From: CAJQPP01 sp963793465
Lineage (GTDB): Bacteria > Planctomycetota > Planctomycetia > Pirellulales > Pirellulaceae
DNA length: 64,000 bases
Direction: 5' to 3'
NCBI GenBank assembly: GCA_963793465.1
Contig: CAWCAJ010000005.1
Coordinates: 372,001-436,000, forward strand
Part shown: one piece after another, positions 53,024-61,411 of the stretch
Position numbering within the stretch: position 1 is the stretch's first letter
How the letters are laid out: every line of letters begins with the position of its first letter
The notes under the pieces: generated by a model
Seen by the model: only the letters and a program-made list of their open reading frames with translations
What the model was told of the DNA's origin: nothing
The model's database searches: none
Position numbers and translations under genes: made by a program

Positions 53024-53438
53024 CAGCGAAGGGGCCGTCCGGTGGGGCTACCTGTCGTTGGAGTTACATGGAATGGGATACGGGCATTATGTACTGCCAG
53101 CACCCTGCGGGGGTGGATCGACGCCTGCCAAGCGGGAATTCTTAATAATTCAAAATGGATCGCCGGGGCGTCGGGCAACCAGCCGGGGCGAAATAGCCGT
53201 TGGGCAGTCGGGTCGTTGGGCCAGACCCGCGGAAAGGGGTCCCGCCCCGCTGACCCGGTGGTTTCGGTCGTCACGCAGGCCGCAGCCCCGTTGCGGCAGC
53301 GGGTGGATTCTTTCGTGGCAGGGGATGGCAGATCGATTTTCCATGAATTCCCGGATTCGCACCTCTTGGCAAACCCGGCCCGACCCGCTATTTTATGTAT
53401 TAGCACGTTAATACATTGTTTGATTGGCGGTGAAGGGG
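53024..53438. other. Divergent region between glgX and the his operon
   Basis: About 415 bases. The last 45 carry the palindrome at 53395-53416 that probably controls the his operon. The rest shows no gene. Confidence 0.45.
53395..53416 (+). promoter_or_regulatory. Perfect inverted repeat, probable operator of the his operon
   Basis: Two perfect 8-base arms, ATGTATTA and TAATACAT, separated by six bases, 22 bases before the ATG of the TrpR-like regulator that heads the operon. TrpR-family repressors bind such AT-rich palindromes over promoters. The assignment to this regulator is inferred from position. Confidence 0.6.
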
Positions 53439-53750
53439 ATGAAGAACCGGACCTCAACGAAAAGACCGGGCAAAAAGGAACTGCAGCGTTTCGCCCAGGC
53501 CCTGCTGTCCCTGCAAGATGCCAGTGAATACCAAAAGTTTCTCGTCGATCTGTGCACGCCGGCTGAACTGGAAGCCATGGTCGATCGCTGGCGGGTCGTG
53601 GAATTGTTGAAGACCGGGCTCACCTACCGTGAAATCAGTGAACAAACCGGGATCAGCGTCACCACCGTAGGACGTGTGGCCCGCTGCCTGGAATTCGGAA
53701 ATCAGGGCTACGAAATCGCCTGGCAACGCCTGCACGGCGGCCAACGTTAG
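53439..53750 (+). CDS. YerC/YecD-type TrpR-like regulator
   Basis: DNA-binding protein of 103 residues of the TrpR/YerC superfamily. The N-terminal helices (ELQRFAQALLSLQDASEYQKFLVDLCTPAELEAMVDRW) lead to a helix-turn-helix (LTYREISEQTGISVTTVGRVARCL). In other bacteria the YerC group is found with histidine genes and is thought to repress them. This copy is the first gene of the his operon, 14 bases before hisG. ATG 53439 directly follows AAGGGG, and a TTG at 53424 is possible. The palindrome at 53395 is its likely binding site. Confidence 0.88.
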   Translation: MKNRTSTKRPGKKELQRFAQALLSLQDASEYQKFLVDLCTPAELEAMVDRWRVVELLKTGLTYREISEQTGISVTTVGRVARCLEFGNQGYEIAWQRLHGGQR

Positions 53751-53764
53751 AATTTGGAAACAGC

Positions 53765-54643
53765 ATGAGACTGAAAATCGCCATCCAGAAGTCCAGTCAC
53801 CTGGCGGACGAATCTCTGGAGTTGCTCAAGAAATGCGGGATTACGTTTGCGCAGAGCAAAAACAAACTGTTCTGCTACGGGCGAACGCTGCCACTGGACC
53901 TGTTGTACGTGCGAGGTGACGACATCCCTCAGCTGCTCAAGGATAACGTCTGTCAGTTGGCAATCGTGGGTCAGAACACGGTGCGGGAATTCGACCACAG
54001 CCAGGGAACCCAATCCACATTGGTGCAGTTGCGGGCCCTGAACTTTGCCCACTGCCGCTTTTCGTTGGCGGTGCCGGAGCACTTCACCTATGAGGGACCG
54101 GCCAGTCTGCATGGCCTGCGGATTGCGACCAGTTATCCAGCCACTTTGGGGCACTTCCTGCACCAGCACGGCGTATCCGCCACACCTGTCAAGTTGTCGG
54201 GGTCGGTCGAGATTGCTCCACAACTGGGGACCGCCGATGCGATTGCCGATATTGTGTCCACCGGTTCGACCCTGAAAGCCAATGCCTTGAAGGAAGTTCA
54301 AACCATCGATCCCATCGAAGCAGCCCTCTATCGCAACTCGGAAGCGTTCAGTGAAGAAGCGGAGTTGATGATCTGTAAATTGTTGAAGCGAATCGACGGC
54401 GTCCAACAGGCTGCCGAAAGCAAGTACGTGATGCTGCATGCCCCGCGTGGGGCCGTGGATGAGATTTCCCAGTTGTTACCCGGCGCGGAATCACCCACAG
54501 TTTTGCCACTGGAGGGACAGGGGGACCGGGTCGCCATTCATGCCGTTTGCCGGGAAGGTGTGTTTTGGGATCACATTGAAGAACTGCGGGAAGCCGGGGC
54601 CAGTGCTGTCCTTGTCATGCCCATCGAAAAGATGTTGATGTGA
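53765..54643 (+). CDS. hisG: ATP phosphoribosyltransferase, long form
   Basis: First enzyme of histidine biosynthesis, condensing ATP with PRPP. It has 292 residues, i.e. the long form with a C-terminal regulatory domain, so no HisZ partner is needed. Landmarks are LKIAIQKSSHLADESLELLKKCGI, LYVRGDDIPQLL, LAIVGQNTVRE, the PRPP site DIVSTGSTLKANAL near residue 165 and the C-terminal PTVLPLEGQGDRVAIHAV. Feedback inhibition by histidine is expected from the family. A 270-base gap with repeat copy D separates it from hisD, the only sizeable gap in the operon. Confidence 0.96.
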   Translation: MRLKIAIQKSSHLADESLELLKKCGITFAQSKNKLFCYGRTLPLDLLYVRGDDIPQLLKDNVCQLAIVGQNTVREFDHSQGTQSTLVQLRALNFAHCRFSLAVPEHFTYEGPASLHGLRIATSYPATLGHFLHQHGVSATPVKLSGSVEIAPQLGTADAIADIVSTGSTLKANALKEVQTIDPIEAALYRNSEAFSEEAELMICKLLKRIDGVQQAAESKYVMLHAPRGAVDEISQLLPGAESPTVLPLEGQGDRVAIHAVCREGVFWDHIEELREAGASAVLVMPIEKMLM

Positions 54644-54720
54644 CTACATTGAGTTTCCAGGGTGGATTGCGAGGCAGGGCAAGCGGCCTCGGTGGCAACG
54701 GGAGTCACTGTCAACCTCGG

Positions 54721-54814
54721 TGGTTTGGCAAGGCGGATCGGACGGGTGCCACGGCTGGCTTGCCCAGCCGTGTCGTCGCGAATCCAACACTGTCCTGTCA
54801 ATTCCGATCGGACA
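54721..54814 (+). repeat. Interspersed palindromic repeat, copy D
   Basis: Well preserved. The hairpin arms are CACGGCTGG and CCAGCCGTG. Compared with copy B (CACTGCTGG and CCAGCAGTG), a T-A pair has become G-C on both sides, a compensatory change. It lies in the hisG-hisD gap in sense orientation. Confidence 0.85.
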
Positions 54815-54834
54815 GCTCCTCCGCATTCGCCGAC

Positions 54835-54875
54835 AAAGCAACCACCGTTAAAGCAACCACCGTTAAAGCAACCAC
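54835..54875 (+). repeat. Short tandem repeat upstream of hisD
   Basis: The 15-base unit AAAGCAACCACCGTT occurs twice perfectly and a third time in part, 38 bases before the hisD start. Confidence 0.85.
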
Positions 54876-54912
54876 ACAGCAAAACCACCATCAGGCCCTC
54901 CGGAACCGGACC

Positions 54913-56223
54913 ATGCAAACGCTACTTTGGAATCAGTTGGATCCAGCCGCCCGTATCCAGACGCTGGCTCGGGCACCCATCAATCGCTCGGAAGATACGC
55001 GTCGCATCGTGACGGAGATCTTGCAGCAAGTTCGCGATCAGGGAGATCGGGCGCTTGGCGAGCTGAGCAGTCGCCTGGACGGCATCGATCTGACTGACTT
55101 TGCAGTCTCTACCGCTGAATGGGATTCGGCAGCCCGGGAACTTCCCGCGGACGTTCGCCAGGCTATCGATCAGGCGGCCTCCAACATTCGGGCCTTTCAC
55201 AAGGCGGGTCGACCCCAGAGTTATGCCCTGGAAACGACTCCGGGAGTGGTCTGCCAAACCCGTTATGTGGGAATCGACCGGGTCGGTTTGTACGCGCCGG
55301 GCGGCGGCACTCCCCTGCCCTCCTCCGTGCTGATGATGGGTATCCCGGCCCAGCTGGCGGGTTGCCGTGAGAGCATTCTCTGTACTCCCCCCTCGCCATC
55401 GGGAACCATTCACGGAGCGATTGCCTACGCCGCCCGGGTCGCCGGTATCCAGTCGATTTTCAAAATTGGTGGTGCCCAGGCGATTGCCGCAATGGCGTTT
55501 GGAACGGAAACCGTACCCGCCTGTGACAAGATATTTGGTCCGGGCAGCGTTTGGGTCACGGAAGCCAAACGGCAAGTTGCTTGCGGTCCAACCCCCGTCA
55601 CGATCGATATGGCGGCGGGACCATCGGAGGTCCTGGTGATTGCCGATGAACAGGCCGACGCGGAACTGGTGGCCGTCGATATGGCTGCCCAAATGGAACA
55701 TGGTCCCGATTCACAGGCCATCCTGGTTACCGATTGCCCCGAACTGGCCGCCAGCGTGCAACACCATCTGCAACGGTTGGCCAGCGAACTGTCCCGCAAG
55801 GCTTTCATCGAAGCATCTTCCCGGTATTCTCGGTGTCTGGTCGTTGACGACATGCAACAGGCCGTTGAAGTGGCCAATCAGTATGCGGCCGAGCATCTGA
55901 TCATCCAAACCCGGCATCCCGAAGCACTGCTGGAGCAAATCACGGCCGCCGGCAGTGTGTTTCTGGGTCCCTGGACCCCCGAAGTGCTAGGTGACTATTG
56001 CAGCGGCACCAACCATGTGTTACCGACCTGTGGATTGGCTCGCTCAGTGAATGGTCTTTCAACCAGTGACTTCATGAAACGCATCACCGTGCAAAAGGCT
56101 ACGCCCAGCGGTCTGCAGGCATTGGCGGCCACCGCCACCAAACTGGCAGAATGCGAGCAATTAACGGCCCACGCCAAAGCGGTCACGCTGCGGCAACAGA
56201 AAATCCGCCAGGAGCAGCCTTGA
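54913..56223 (+). CDS. hisD: Histidinol dehydrogenase
   Basis: Zinc enzyme of 436 residues that oxidises histidinol to histidine in two NAD-dependent steps. Landmarks are the GLYAPGGGTPLPSSVLM block, FKIGGAQAIAAMAFGTETVPACDKIFGPGS, VTIDMAAGPSEVLVIAD, METAL-region histidines in QMEHGPDSQA, and LGDYCSGTNHVLPT. The ATG at 54913 gives the standard length. The frame is open back to 54640 through repeat copy D. Its stop overlaps the hisC start by one base (TGATG). Confidence 0.97.
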   Translation: MQTLLWNQLDPAARIQTLARAPINRSEDTRRIVTEILQQVRDQGDRALGELSSRLDGIDLTDFAVSTAEWDSAARELPADVRQAIDQAASNIRAFHKAGRPQSYALETTPGVVCQTRYVGIDRVGLYAPGGGTPLPSSVLMMGIPAQLAGCRESILCTPPSPSGTIHGAIAYAARVAGIQSIFKIGGAQAIAAMAFGTETVPACDKIFGPGSVWVTEAKRQVACGPTPVTIDMAAGPSEVLVIADEQADAELVAVDMAAQMEHGPDSQAILVTDCPELAASVQHHLQRLASELSRKAFIEASSRYSRCLVVDDMQQAVEVANQYAAEHLIIQTRHPEALLEQITAAGSVFLGPWTPEVLGDYCSGTNHVLPTCGLARSVNGLSTSDFMKRITVQKATPSGLQALAATATKLAECEQLTAHAKAVTLRQQKIRQEQP

Positions 56224-57287
56224 TGAGCGTCCAATCGCTGGCTCGCCCCGAGCTCTGGAAGCAGGCCGGCTACCATGCCAGCGGCTACACTTCGCAGGAA
56301 AGCATGCGTTTGCATTGTAACGAAAATCCGTGGCCTCCCGTGGGAGCCGTGGATCCTCTGATTCACCGTTACCCTGAGAAACAGCCACTCGAATTGCTTC
56401 ACCGACTGGCCGGGCTGTATCAGGTCCAACCGGATCAACTGTTGATCACGCGTGGCGCCGATGATGGCATTGACGCCTTGATCCGCTCCTTTTGCCAACC
56501 GGCCCGGGATGCGATTGCCCAGTGTCCGCCGGCTTTCGTCATGTATGAGTTCTTTGCCCGTTTGCAGGGGCTGCAAACGATCAACGTCCCTTTGCTCGCC
56601 GGGGATGGGTTCGCGGTGAATTTCCAGCAATTGCACCAGCATCAGGCCAAGATTTTCTTTCTGTGCAGCCCCAACAATCCCACCGGGTCCACGATCGATC
56701 CCCAGGAACTGCTGGAATTTGCTTCCCGCGTCGAAGAGCGTGCCTTGGTTGTGCTGGACGAAGCCTATATCGAGTTTTCCGAATTCGACAGCCTGGCCAG
56801 GCAGGCCACGCAGCGATCCAACCTGGTCGTCTTACGCACGTTGTCCAAAGCCTGGTCATTGGCTGGAGCCCGCTTGGGGGTCGTCATCGCCTGCCAGGAA
56901 ACGATTCGTTACCTGCGGGCCACAACGTCCCCTTACCCGCTGTCCCGGGCTGCCGTGGCCAGCGCCCTGTCGGCCACAGCAGAACCCAATCTGGCAACGG
57001 CGGAGAACCGGATTCATGAAATCCGCCAGCAACGGGAAAAGCTGCGACAGTCCCTGCAGTCGCTGGGGTTCGTCCACCGCGTCTATCCCGGTCAGGGCAA
57101 TTTTCTGTTACTGCATGTGCAAGATGCAGCCAGGCTCATGGAATTCACAGGGCAGCAGGGCATTCAGTTGCGGGATCAATCTTCGCAGCCCGGGTTGGCG
57201 AACCATGTGCGGATTTCCATCGGCACGCCATCCGAAATGGACCGCTTGTTGGAATTACTTCACGAATTTGCAGGGGAGTCCCCATGA
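56223..57287 (+). CDS. hisC: Histidinol-phosphate aminotransferase
   Basis: PLP-dependent class II aminotransferase of 354 residues, acting on imidazole-acetol phosphate. Landmarks are RLHCNENPWPPVG, the RGADDGIDALIRSF block, FLCSPNNPTGS, VVLDEAYIEFSE, and the PLP lysine in RTLSKAWSLAGARLG. The C-terminal VRISIGTPSEMDRLLELL is typical. It overlaps hisD by one base and hisB by four, so the genes are translated as a coupled set. Confidence 0.95.
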   Translation: MSVQSLARPELWKQAGYHASGYTSQESMRLHCNENPWPPVGAVDPLIHRYPEKQPLELLHRLAGLYQVQPDQLLITRGADDGIDALIRSFCQPARDAIAQCPPAFVMYEFFARLQGLQTINVPLLAGDGFAVNFQQLHQHQAKIFFLCSPNNPTGSTIDPQELLEFASRVEERALVVLDEAYIEFSEFDSLARQATQRSNLVVLRTLSKAWSLAGARLGVVIACQETIRYLRATTSPYPLSRAAVASALSATAEPNLATAENRIHEIRQQREKLRQSLQSLGFVHRVYPGQGNFLLLHVQDAARLMEFTGQQGIQLRDQSSQPGLANHVRISIGTPSEMDRLLELLHEFAGESP

Positions 57288-58357
57288 CGGGCAAACGCAA
57301 GCTGCTGTTTATTGATCGTGACGGGACGTTGATCCAGGAGCCTGCCGATGAACAGATTGACGCATTTGAAAAACTCGTTTTCGTGCAGGACGTGATTCCG
57401 GCCCTGTTGCAACTCCGCGATCATGGTTTCGAGTTCGTGATGGTCACGAATCAGGATGGTTTGGGGACCGAGAGTTTTCCGCAGGAACGTTTCGATGGCC
57501 CCCACCAGTTGATGATGGGCGTCTTTCAGAGTCAGGGGATTGAGTTCGCTGATGTGCGGATCGATCCGTCCTTTCCCCACCAGAATTCACCGAATCGCAA
57601 ACCGCAACTGGGGATGGTCCTGGACTTTTTGAAATCGGGCGAATTGGATTTGGCCAATTGCTTTGTGATTGGGGATCGGGACTCCGATTTGCAACTGGCT
57701 GCCAATATGGGGATCGCCGGACTGAAGATCGGACCCGATGATTTGAGCTGGCCCGAGATCACGCAGTTGATCGTGGAACGGCCCCGCTCCGCCACCGTGA
57801 TTCGGGAAACCAACGAGACTCAAATTGAAGCGTTTGTCAATCTGGATGACCAGCAGCGTTTCGACGATATTCAAACGGGTATCGGTTTTTTCGATCACAT
57901 GCTGGAACAACTCAGTAAGCACGGTGGATTCACGCTGCGGTTACAATGCCGTGGCGATCTGCATATCGATATGCACCACACGATGGAGGACGTCGCGTTG
58001 ACCCTGGGCAAGGCCCTGGACGAAGCACTCGGGGATCGGCAAGGCATCGGTCGGTATGGATTTGTATTGGCGATGGATGAAGCGCAATCCAATGTGGCAA
58101 TCGACCTGTCCGGTCGTCCGGTCTACGTGCAACGGGGACAGTTCACAACCGACCGGATTGGCGAGATGCCCACGGAGATGTTCCAGCACTTCTTTCAGTC
58201 GCTGGCTCAATCATTACGCGCGGCCATCCAGATCGAGTTCCGTGGTGACAACAACCACCATATGGCCGAAAGTATGTTCAAAGGTGTGGGACGGGCATTG
58301 CGACCCGCCCTGGCCCGCAGCGGTACCGAACTTCCTTCCACCAAGGGAGTGTTGTAG
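57284..58357 (+). CDS. hisB: Bifunctional histidinol-phosphatase / imidazoleglycerol-phosphate dehydratase
   Basis: Fusion of 357 residues, as in enterobacteria. Residues 1 to about 165 form the HAD phosphatase with FIDRDGTLI, VTNQDGLGT and FVIGDRDSDLQLAANMGI. The zinc-loop cysteines of the E. coli enzyme are not present here: the corresponding stretch reads RIDPSFPHQNSPNRKPQ. Residues from about 170 form the dehydratase (ETQIEAFVNLDDQQRFDDIQTGIGFFDHMLEQLSKHGGF, DLHIDMHHTMEDVALTLG, GDNNHHMAESMFKG), with the manganese-binding histidines intact. It carries out steps six and eight of the pathway. Starts and stops overlap its neighbours. Confidence 0.96.
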   Translation: MTGKRKLLFIDRDGTLIQEPADEQIDAFEKLVFVQDVIPALLQLRDHGFEFVMVTNQDGLGTESFPQERFDGPHQLMMGVFQSQGIEFADVRIDPSFPHQNSPNRKPQLGMVLDFLKSGELDLANCFVIGDRDSDLQLAANMGIAGLKIGPDDLSWPEITQLIVERPRSATVIRETNETQIEAFVNLDDQQRFDDIQTGIGFFDHMLEQLSKHGGFTLRLQCRGDLHIDMHHTMEDVALTLGKALDEALGDRQGIGRYGFVLAMDEAQSNVAIDLSGRPVYVQRGQFTTDRIGEMPTEMFQHFFQSLAQSLRAAIQIEFRGDNNHHMAESMFKGVGRALRPALARSGTELPSTKGVL

Positions 58358-58980
58358 TGAATTCACGACGGGTGGCGATCATTGACAGTGGCGGAGCCAA
58401 TATCAACTCGATCGTCTTTGCCTTTCAGCGGCTGGGTTGCTCGCCCACATTCACCGACGACTGGGAAGTGATCCAGTCGGCCAGTCACGTGGTGTTGCCC
58501 GGCGTGGGCTCCGCGGGTGCCGCCATGCAGAAGCTGCGAGCAACGGGGTTGGCAGAGCAGATTCCCACGTTGCAACAACCGGTGATCGGCATCTGCCTGG
58601 GTATGCAGTTGTTGTTCGAATCCTCGCAGGAAGGTTCCGTCGCTTGCCTGGGCGTGATTCCGGCACAGGTTAAGGTGCTTCCGATACGACCCGGTCTGAG
58701 CATTCCCCACACGGGCTGGAATCAAAACCGTTTTATGGAATCAGCGGACCCGTCCTTCTTTGCCGGTCTGCCAGACGATTTTTATGCCTATTTTGTGCAT
58801 AGTTTTGCCGCGCCACTGGGGCCTTGGACCGTCGCCCGCTGCCGGCATGGGGTTGCGTTTTCCTCGATGGTTTCCCAAAGGAATTTTACGGGGATCCAGT
58901 TTCATCCCGAACGATCCGGACCGGCAGGCAGCCAGATCCTGAAACGCTTTCTGGAATCGGAATCGAGTGTACGGGTATGA
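58357..58980 (+). CDS. hisH: Imidazole glycerol phosphate synthase, glutaminase subunit
   Basis: Class I glutamine amidotransferase of 207 residues that supplies ammonia to HisF. The nucleophile lies in GICLGMQLLFESS, the oxyanion strand in VLPGVGSAG and the His/Glu pair in IQFHPERSG. It begins with GTG, overlapping the hisB stop by one base, and ends overlapping hisF (ATGA). In the usual operon order hisA would sit between hisH and hisF. It is absent here. Confidence 0.96.
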   Translation: MNSRRVAIIDSGGANINSIVFAFQRLGCSPTFTDDWEVIQSASHVVLPGVGSAGAAMQKLRATGLAEQIPTLQQPVIGICLGMQLLFESSQEGSVACLGVIPAQVKVLPIRPGLSIPHTGWNQNRFMESADPSFFAGLPDDFYAYFVHSFAAPLGPWTVARCRHGVAFSSMVSQRNFTGIQFHPERSGPAGSQILKRFLESESSVRV

Positions 58981-59762
58981 ATGAAGTGCAAACCCATTTG
59001 GCCCCCCGCATCATCCCCTGCCTGGACGTCAAGGACGGCAAGGTCGTCAAGGGTGTGCAGTTTCGGCAACATCAGATCGTGGGGGACATTGTGGACCTCA
59101 GCCTGCGTTACCGCGATCAGGGCGCCGACGAGTTGGTGTTGTATGACATTACCGCCAGCCCCCAGGGACGCGTCGTGGACATCGGCTGGGTGGAGCGGAT
59201 CGCCCGGGTCATCGATATCCCCTTTTGCGTGGCCGGCGGGATTCGCAGCGTGGCCATGGCCCTGCGGGTCCTTAACTCCGGTGCCGATAAAATCTCCATC
59301 AACTCACCCGCCATCCAGGATCCGGACTTGATCGGTCGCCTGGTGGCCCAGTTTGGGTCGCAGTGTGTGGTGCTGGGAATCGACAGCATGCAGGTCGGAG
59401 ACGAATACTTTGTCAAGAAATTCACCGGCGATCCGGACAAGACCCGGGATGCCGGGTTGCGAACCGAAGATTGGATTCGCAGCGTTCAAGAAAAAGGTGC
59501 TGGTGAAATCGTCTTGAATTGCATGAATCAGGACGGCGTCCGGCAGGGATATGATATCGCTCAGTTGCGTCGATTCCGTCCCCTCTGCCGGGTGCCACTG
59601 ATCGCCTCTGGCGGGGCCGGTGCCATGCAGCACTTTGCCGATGTGTTTCGGCAGGCCGGCGTCGATGGAGCCCTGGCCGCCTCGGTGTTCCACAGTCAGC
59701 AAATCGGCATTCCGCAGCTCAAGTCATTCCTTCTCCAACAATCCATTCCGGTACGCCCATGA
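58977..59762 (+). CDS. hisF: Imidazole glycerol phosphate synthase, cyclase subunit
   Basis: TIM-barrel cyclase of 261 residues forming IGP and AICAR with HisH. Landmarks are RIIPCLDVKDGKVVKGVQF with the catalytic Asp, LYDITASPQGR, FCVAGGIRS, GADKISINSPAI, and IASGGAGAMQHFADVF. The sequence VVLGIDSMQ holds the second catalytic Asp region. It overlaps hisH and hisIE by four bases each. Confidence 0.97.
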   Translation: MNEVQTHLAPRIIPCLDVKDGKVVKGVQFRQHQIVGDIVDLSLRYRDQGADELVLYDITASPQGRVVDIGWVERIARVIDIPFCVAGGIRSVAMALRVLNSGADKISINSPAIQDPDLIGRLVAQFGSQCVVLGIDSMQVGDEYFVKKFTGDPDKTRDAGLRTEDWIRSVQEKGAGEIVLNCMNQDGVRQGYDIAQLRRFRPLCRVPLIASGGAGAMQHFADVFRQAGVDGALAASVFHSQQIGIPQLKSFLLQQSIPVRP

Positions 59763-60385
59763 GTGCATTTGAAAATGTCTTTCAGAAAATCGCCTGGGAC
59801 AAGTCCGCGGATGGCCTGGTTCCAGCGATTGTCCAGCACAGCCAGACCCACGCCGTGTTGATGCTGGCCTGGATGAATCGAGCGGCCCTGCAGACCACAC
59901 TGGACAGCGGTCGCGTCACTTTTTTCAGTCGCTCTCGCCAGCAACTGTGGACCAAGGGGGAGACCTCGGGCAATTTTTTGGAGTTTCAATCCGTGGTCGT
60001 GGATTGTGATGGTGATACCCTGCTGGTGTCGGCCCGCCCCAGCGGTCCGGTTTGCCACACCGGTACCGAAACCTGTTTTGGCAAGCCGCCGCGGCCCGCC
60101 ATGGACTTTTTGAACCAGTTGCAGAGGGTCATCGATCAGCGGTTGCGGGCCGATCCTGCGTCCAGCTACACGTCGGAGTTGCTGTCGGGACCCCTGCATC
60201 GTGTCGCGCAGAAAGTGGGGGAGGAAGCGGTGGAGACGATCCTGGCAGCCACCAGTCGGGATCAGGAGGCTTTGATCGACGAGGCGGCGGATCTGGTGTA
60301 CCACTTGATGGTCATGTTGACCGCCAAACAGACGGATTTAGCCACTGTCGTATCACGATTGCAGCAACGCCACGCAGCTCCCTGA
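59759..60385 (+). CDS. hisI: Bifunctional phosphoribosyl-AMP cyclohydrolase / phosphoribosyl-ATP pyrophosphatase
   Basis: HisIE fusion of 208 residues for steps two and three. The cyclohydrolase part has LVPAIVQHSQTHAVLMLAWMN, FFSRSRQQLWTKGETSGN, DCDGDTLLV and the metal-binding CHTGTETCF. The pyrophosphatase part has SYTSELLSGPLHRVAQKVGEEAVETILAA and DEAADLVYHLMVML. It is the last gene of the operon. No clear terminator follows. Confidence 0.96.
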   Translation: MSAFENVFQKIAWDKSADGLVPAIVQHSQTHAVLMLAWMNRAALQTTLDSGRVTFFSRSRQQLWTKGETSGNFLEFQSVVVDCDGDTLLVSARPSGPVCHTGTETCFGKPPRPAMDFLNQLQRVIDQRLRADPASSYTSELLSGPLHRVAQKVGEEAVETILAATSRDQEALIDEAADLVYHLMVMLTAKQTDLATVVSRLQQRHAAP

Positions 60386-60539
60386 TCGCAGGGCGGTGCA
60401 GTCCGAAATTGCTGGTCCAAAAATTCTGGAAATCCCATGGACTGACCGGTTCGGCAGTTTAGAATTCGCGAGGTCGGTCCTCTAGGATCATGGGATCTGG
60501 GGAATGGACAGGAATCAGCAAAGCACGATTGGAGTGAAA

Positions 60540-60722
60540 ATGAAAGAGCAACAACAGGCTCTGAAATGCCTGGAATGCGAAGCGGAAGTCACGCTGCCCG
60601 AGGACGCGGTGATTGGCGAAATCGTACCCTGCGGCGAATGCGGCTGTGAAATGGAAGTGGCTTCCTTGGACCCCGTGATGCTGGAACTGGCTCCCGATAT
60701 CGAAGAGGACTGGGGCGAGTAG
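60540..60722 (+). CDS. LysW-like amino-group carrier protein
   Basis: Acidic protein of 60 residues resembling LysW, which carries the alpha-amino group of aminoadipate or glutamate in lysine/arginine biosynthesis. It has the zinc-ribbon pairs CLEC and CGEC, the strand MEVASLDPVMLELAP and the diagnostic C-terminal EDWGE, whose last Glu accepts the substrate. The ATG at 60540 is preceded by GGAG at 5 nt. The frame from 60504 adds only 12 residues. No lysX, lysZ or argX is next to it, so its partner enzymes must be elsewhere or its role differs. Confidence 0.85.
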   Translation: MKEQQQALKCLECEAEVTLPEDAVIGEIVPCGECGCEMEVASLDPVMLELAPDIEEDWGE

Positions 60723-61002
60723 TAGGCCCAATGTTTGCCGCAGTTTTGTTTCGCAGTTAAAACTTGCCGGCTTTGAACCCTGCCGGCTTTGCGAGGCCTT
60801 GCCAGCGACCCCATTCCCGGCGACCCCATTCCCGGCGACTGGGTGGATTTCGCGGTGGTTCAATGCGTGCGGCTAACCGTGAGCTCTGGCCCACGCTTGA
60901 TTCGCAGCGGTCGTCATGTCAACGGCCCAGCATGGAAACCCAGGATGAGACCATGATGAGACATTCTGGGTTCGTCAATGCTAACGCAACACCAAGTCAA
61001 AA

Positions 61003-61410
61003 CTACCGACGTTTTCGAGTCAGGCAGCAAACGCCCAGAAAGCCAATCAGCACCAGCGAACCGGGTTCGGGTATGGCGTTGGAACGGATCCGCGTACCTG
61101 AAATGTAGCCAAAGCCAATCACCTCGCTCACAACCAAAGTGATCTGGCCTGAAGAATCTGCGGTGACGCTGTTCCAGGTCAGATAGTTGCCTGGGTCCCA
61201 ACCATCTGTCAAATGGTCAAAATCATCACCGTTGGGAACGGAATCGGCGAAGTTCCCATTGGTTGTGTAGTCGGCAATCCGCCCCGGTCCAAGTTCGCGA
61301 ACCGCCAAGGGGTCCATTTGATAGTTTTGAACCGGATTCAATCCTCCAAGTACGATGGTAGAGGATTGCCCCACCTGATTAATGCGGACTGTGACCCGAT
61401 GTGTGGAAAA
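61003..61410 (-). pseudogene. Truncated PEP-CTERM protein remnant
   Basis: The C-terminus NAIPEPGSLVLIGFLGVCCLTRKRR is a PEP-CTERM sorting signal (PEP motif, helix, basic end) used by exosortase systems. The preceding 100 residues are a plausible exported beta-rich domain (RVTVRINQVGQSSTIVLGG..., NYLTWNSVTADSSGQITLVVSEV). No signal peptide or usable start is present. Upstream the frame runs into the end of the ECF sigma gene on the same strand. A GTG at 61374 could start a cytosolic 123-residue product, but that would not reach the sorting machinery. It is most likely a 5'-deleted gene. Confidence 0.65.
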
Positions 61411-61411
61411 G

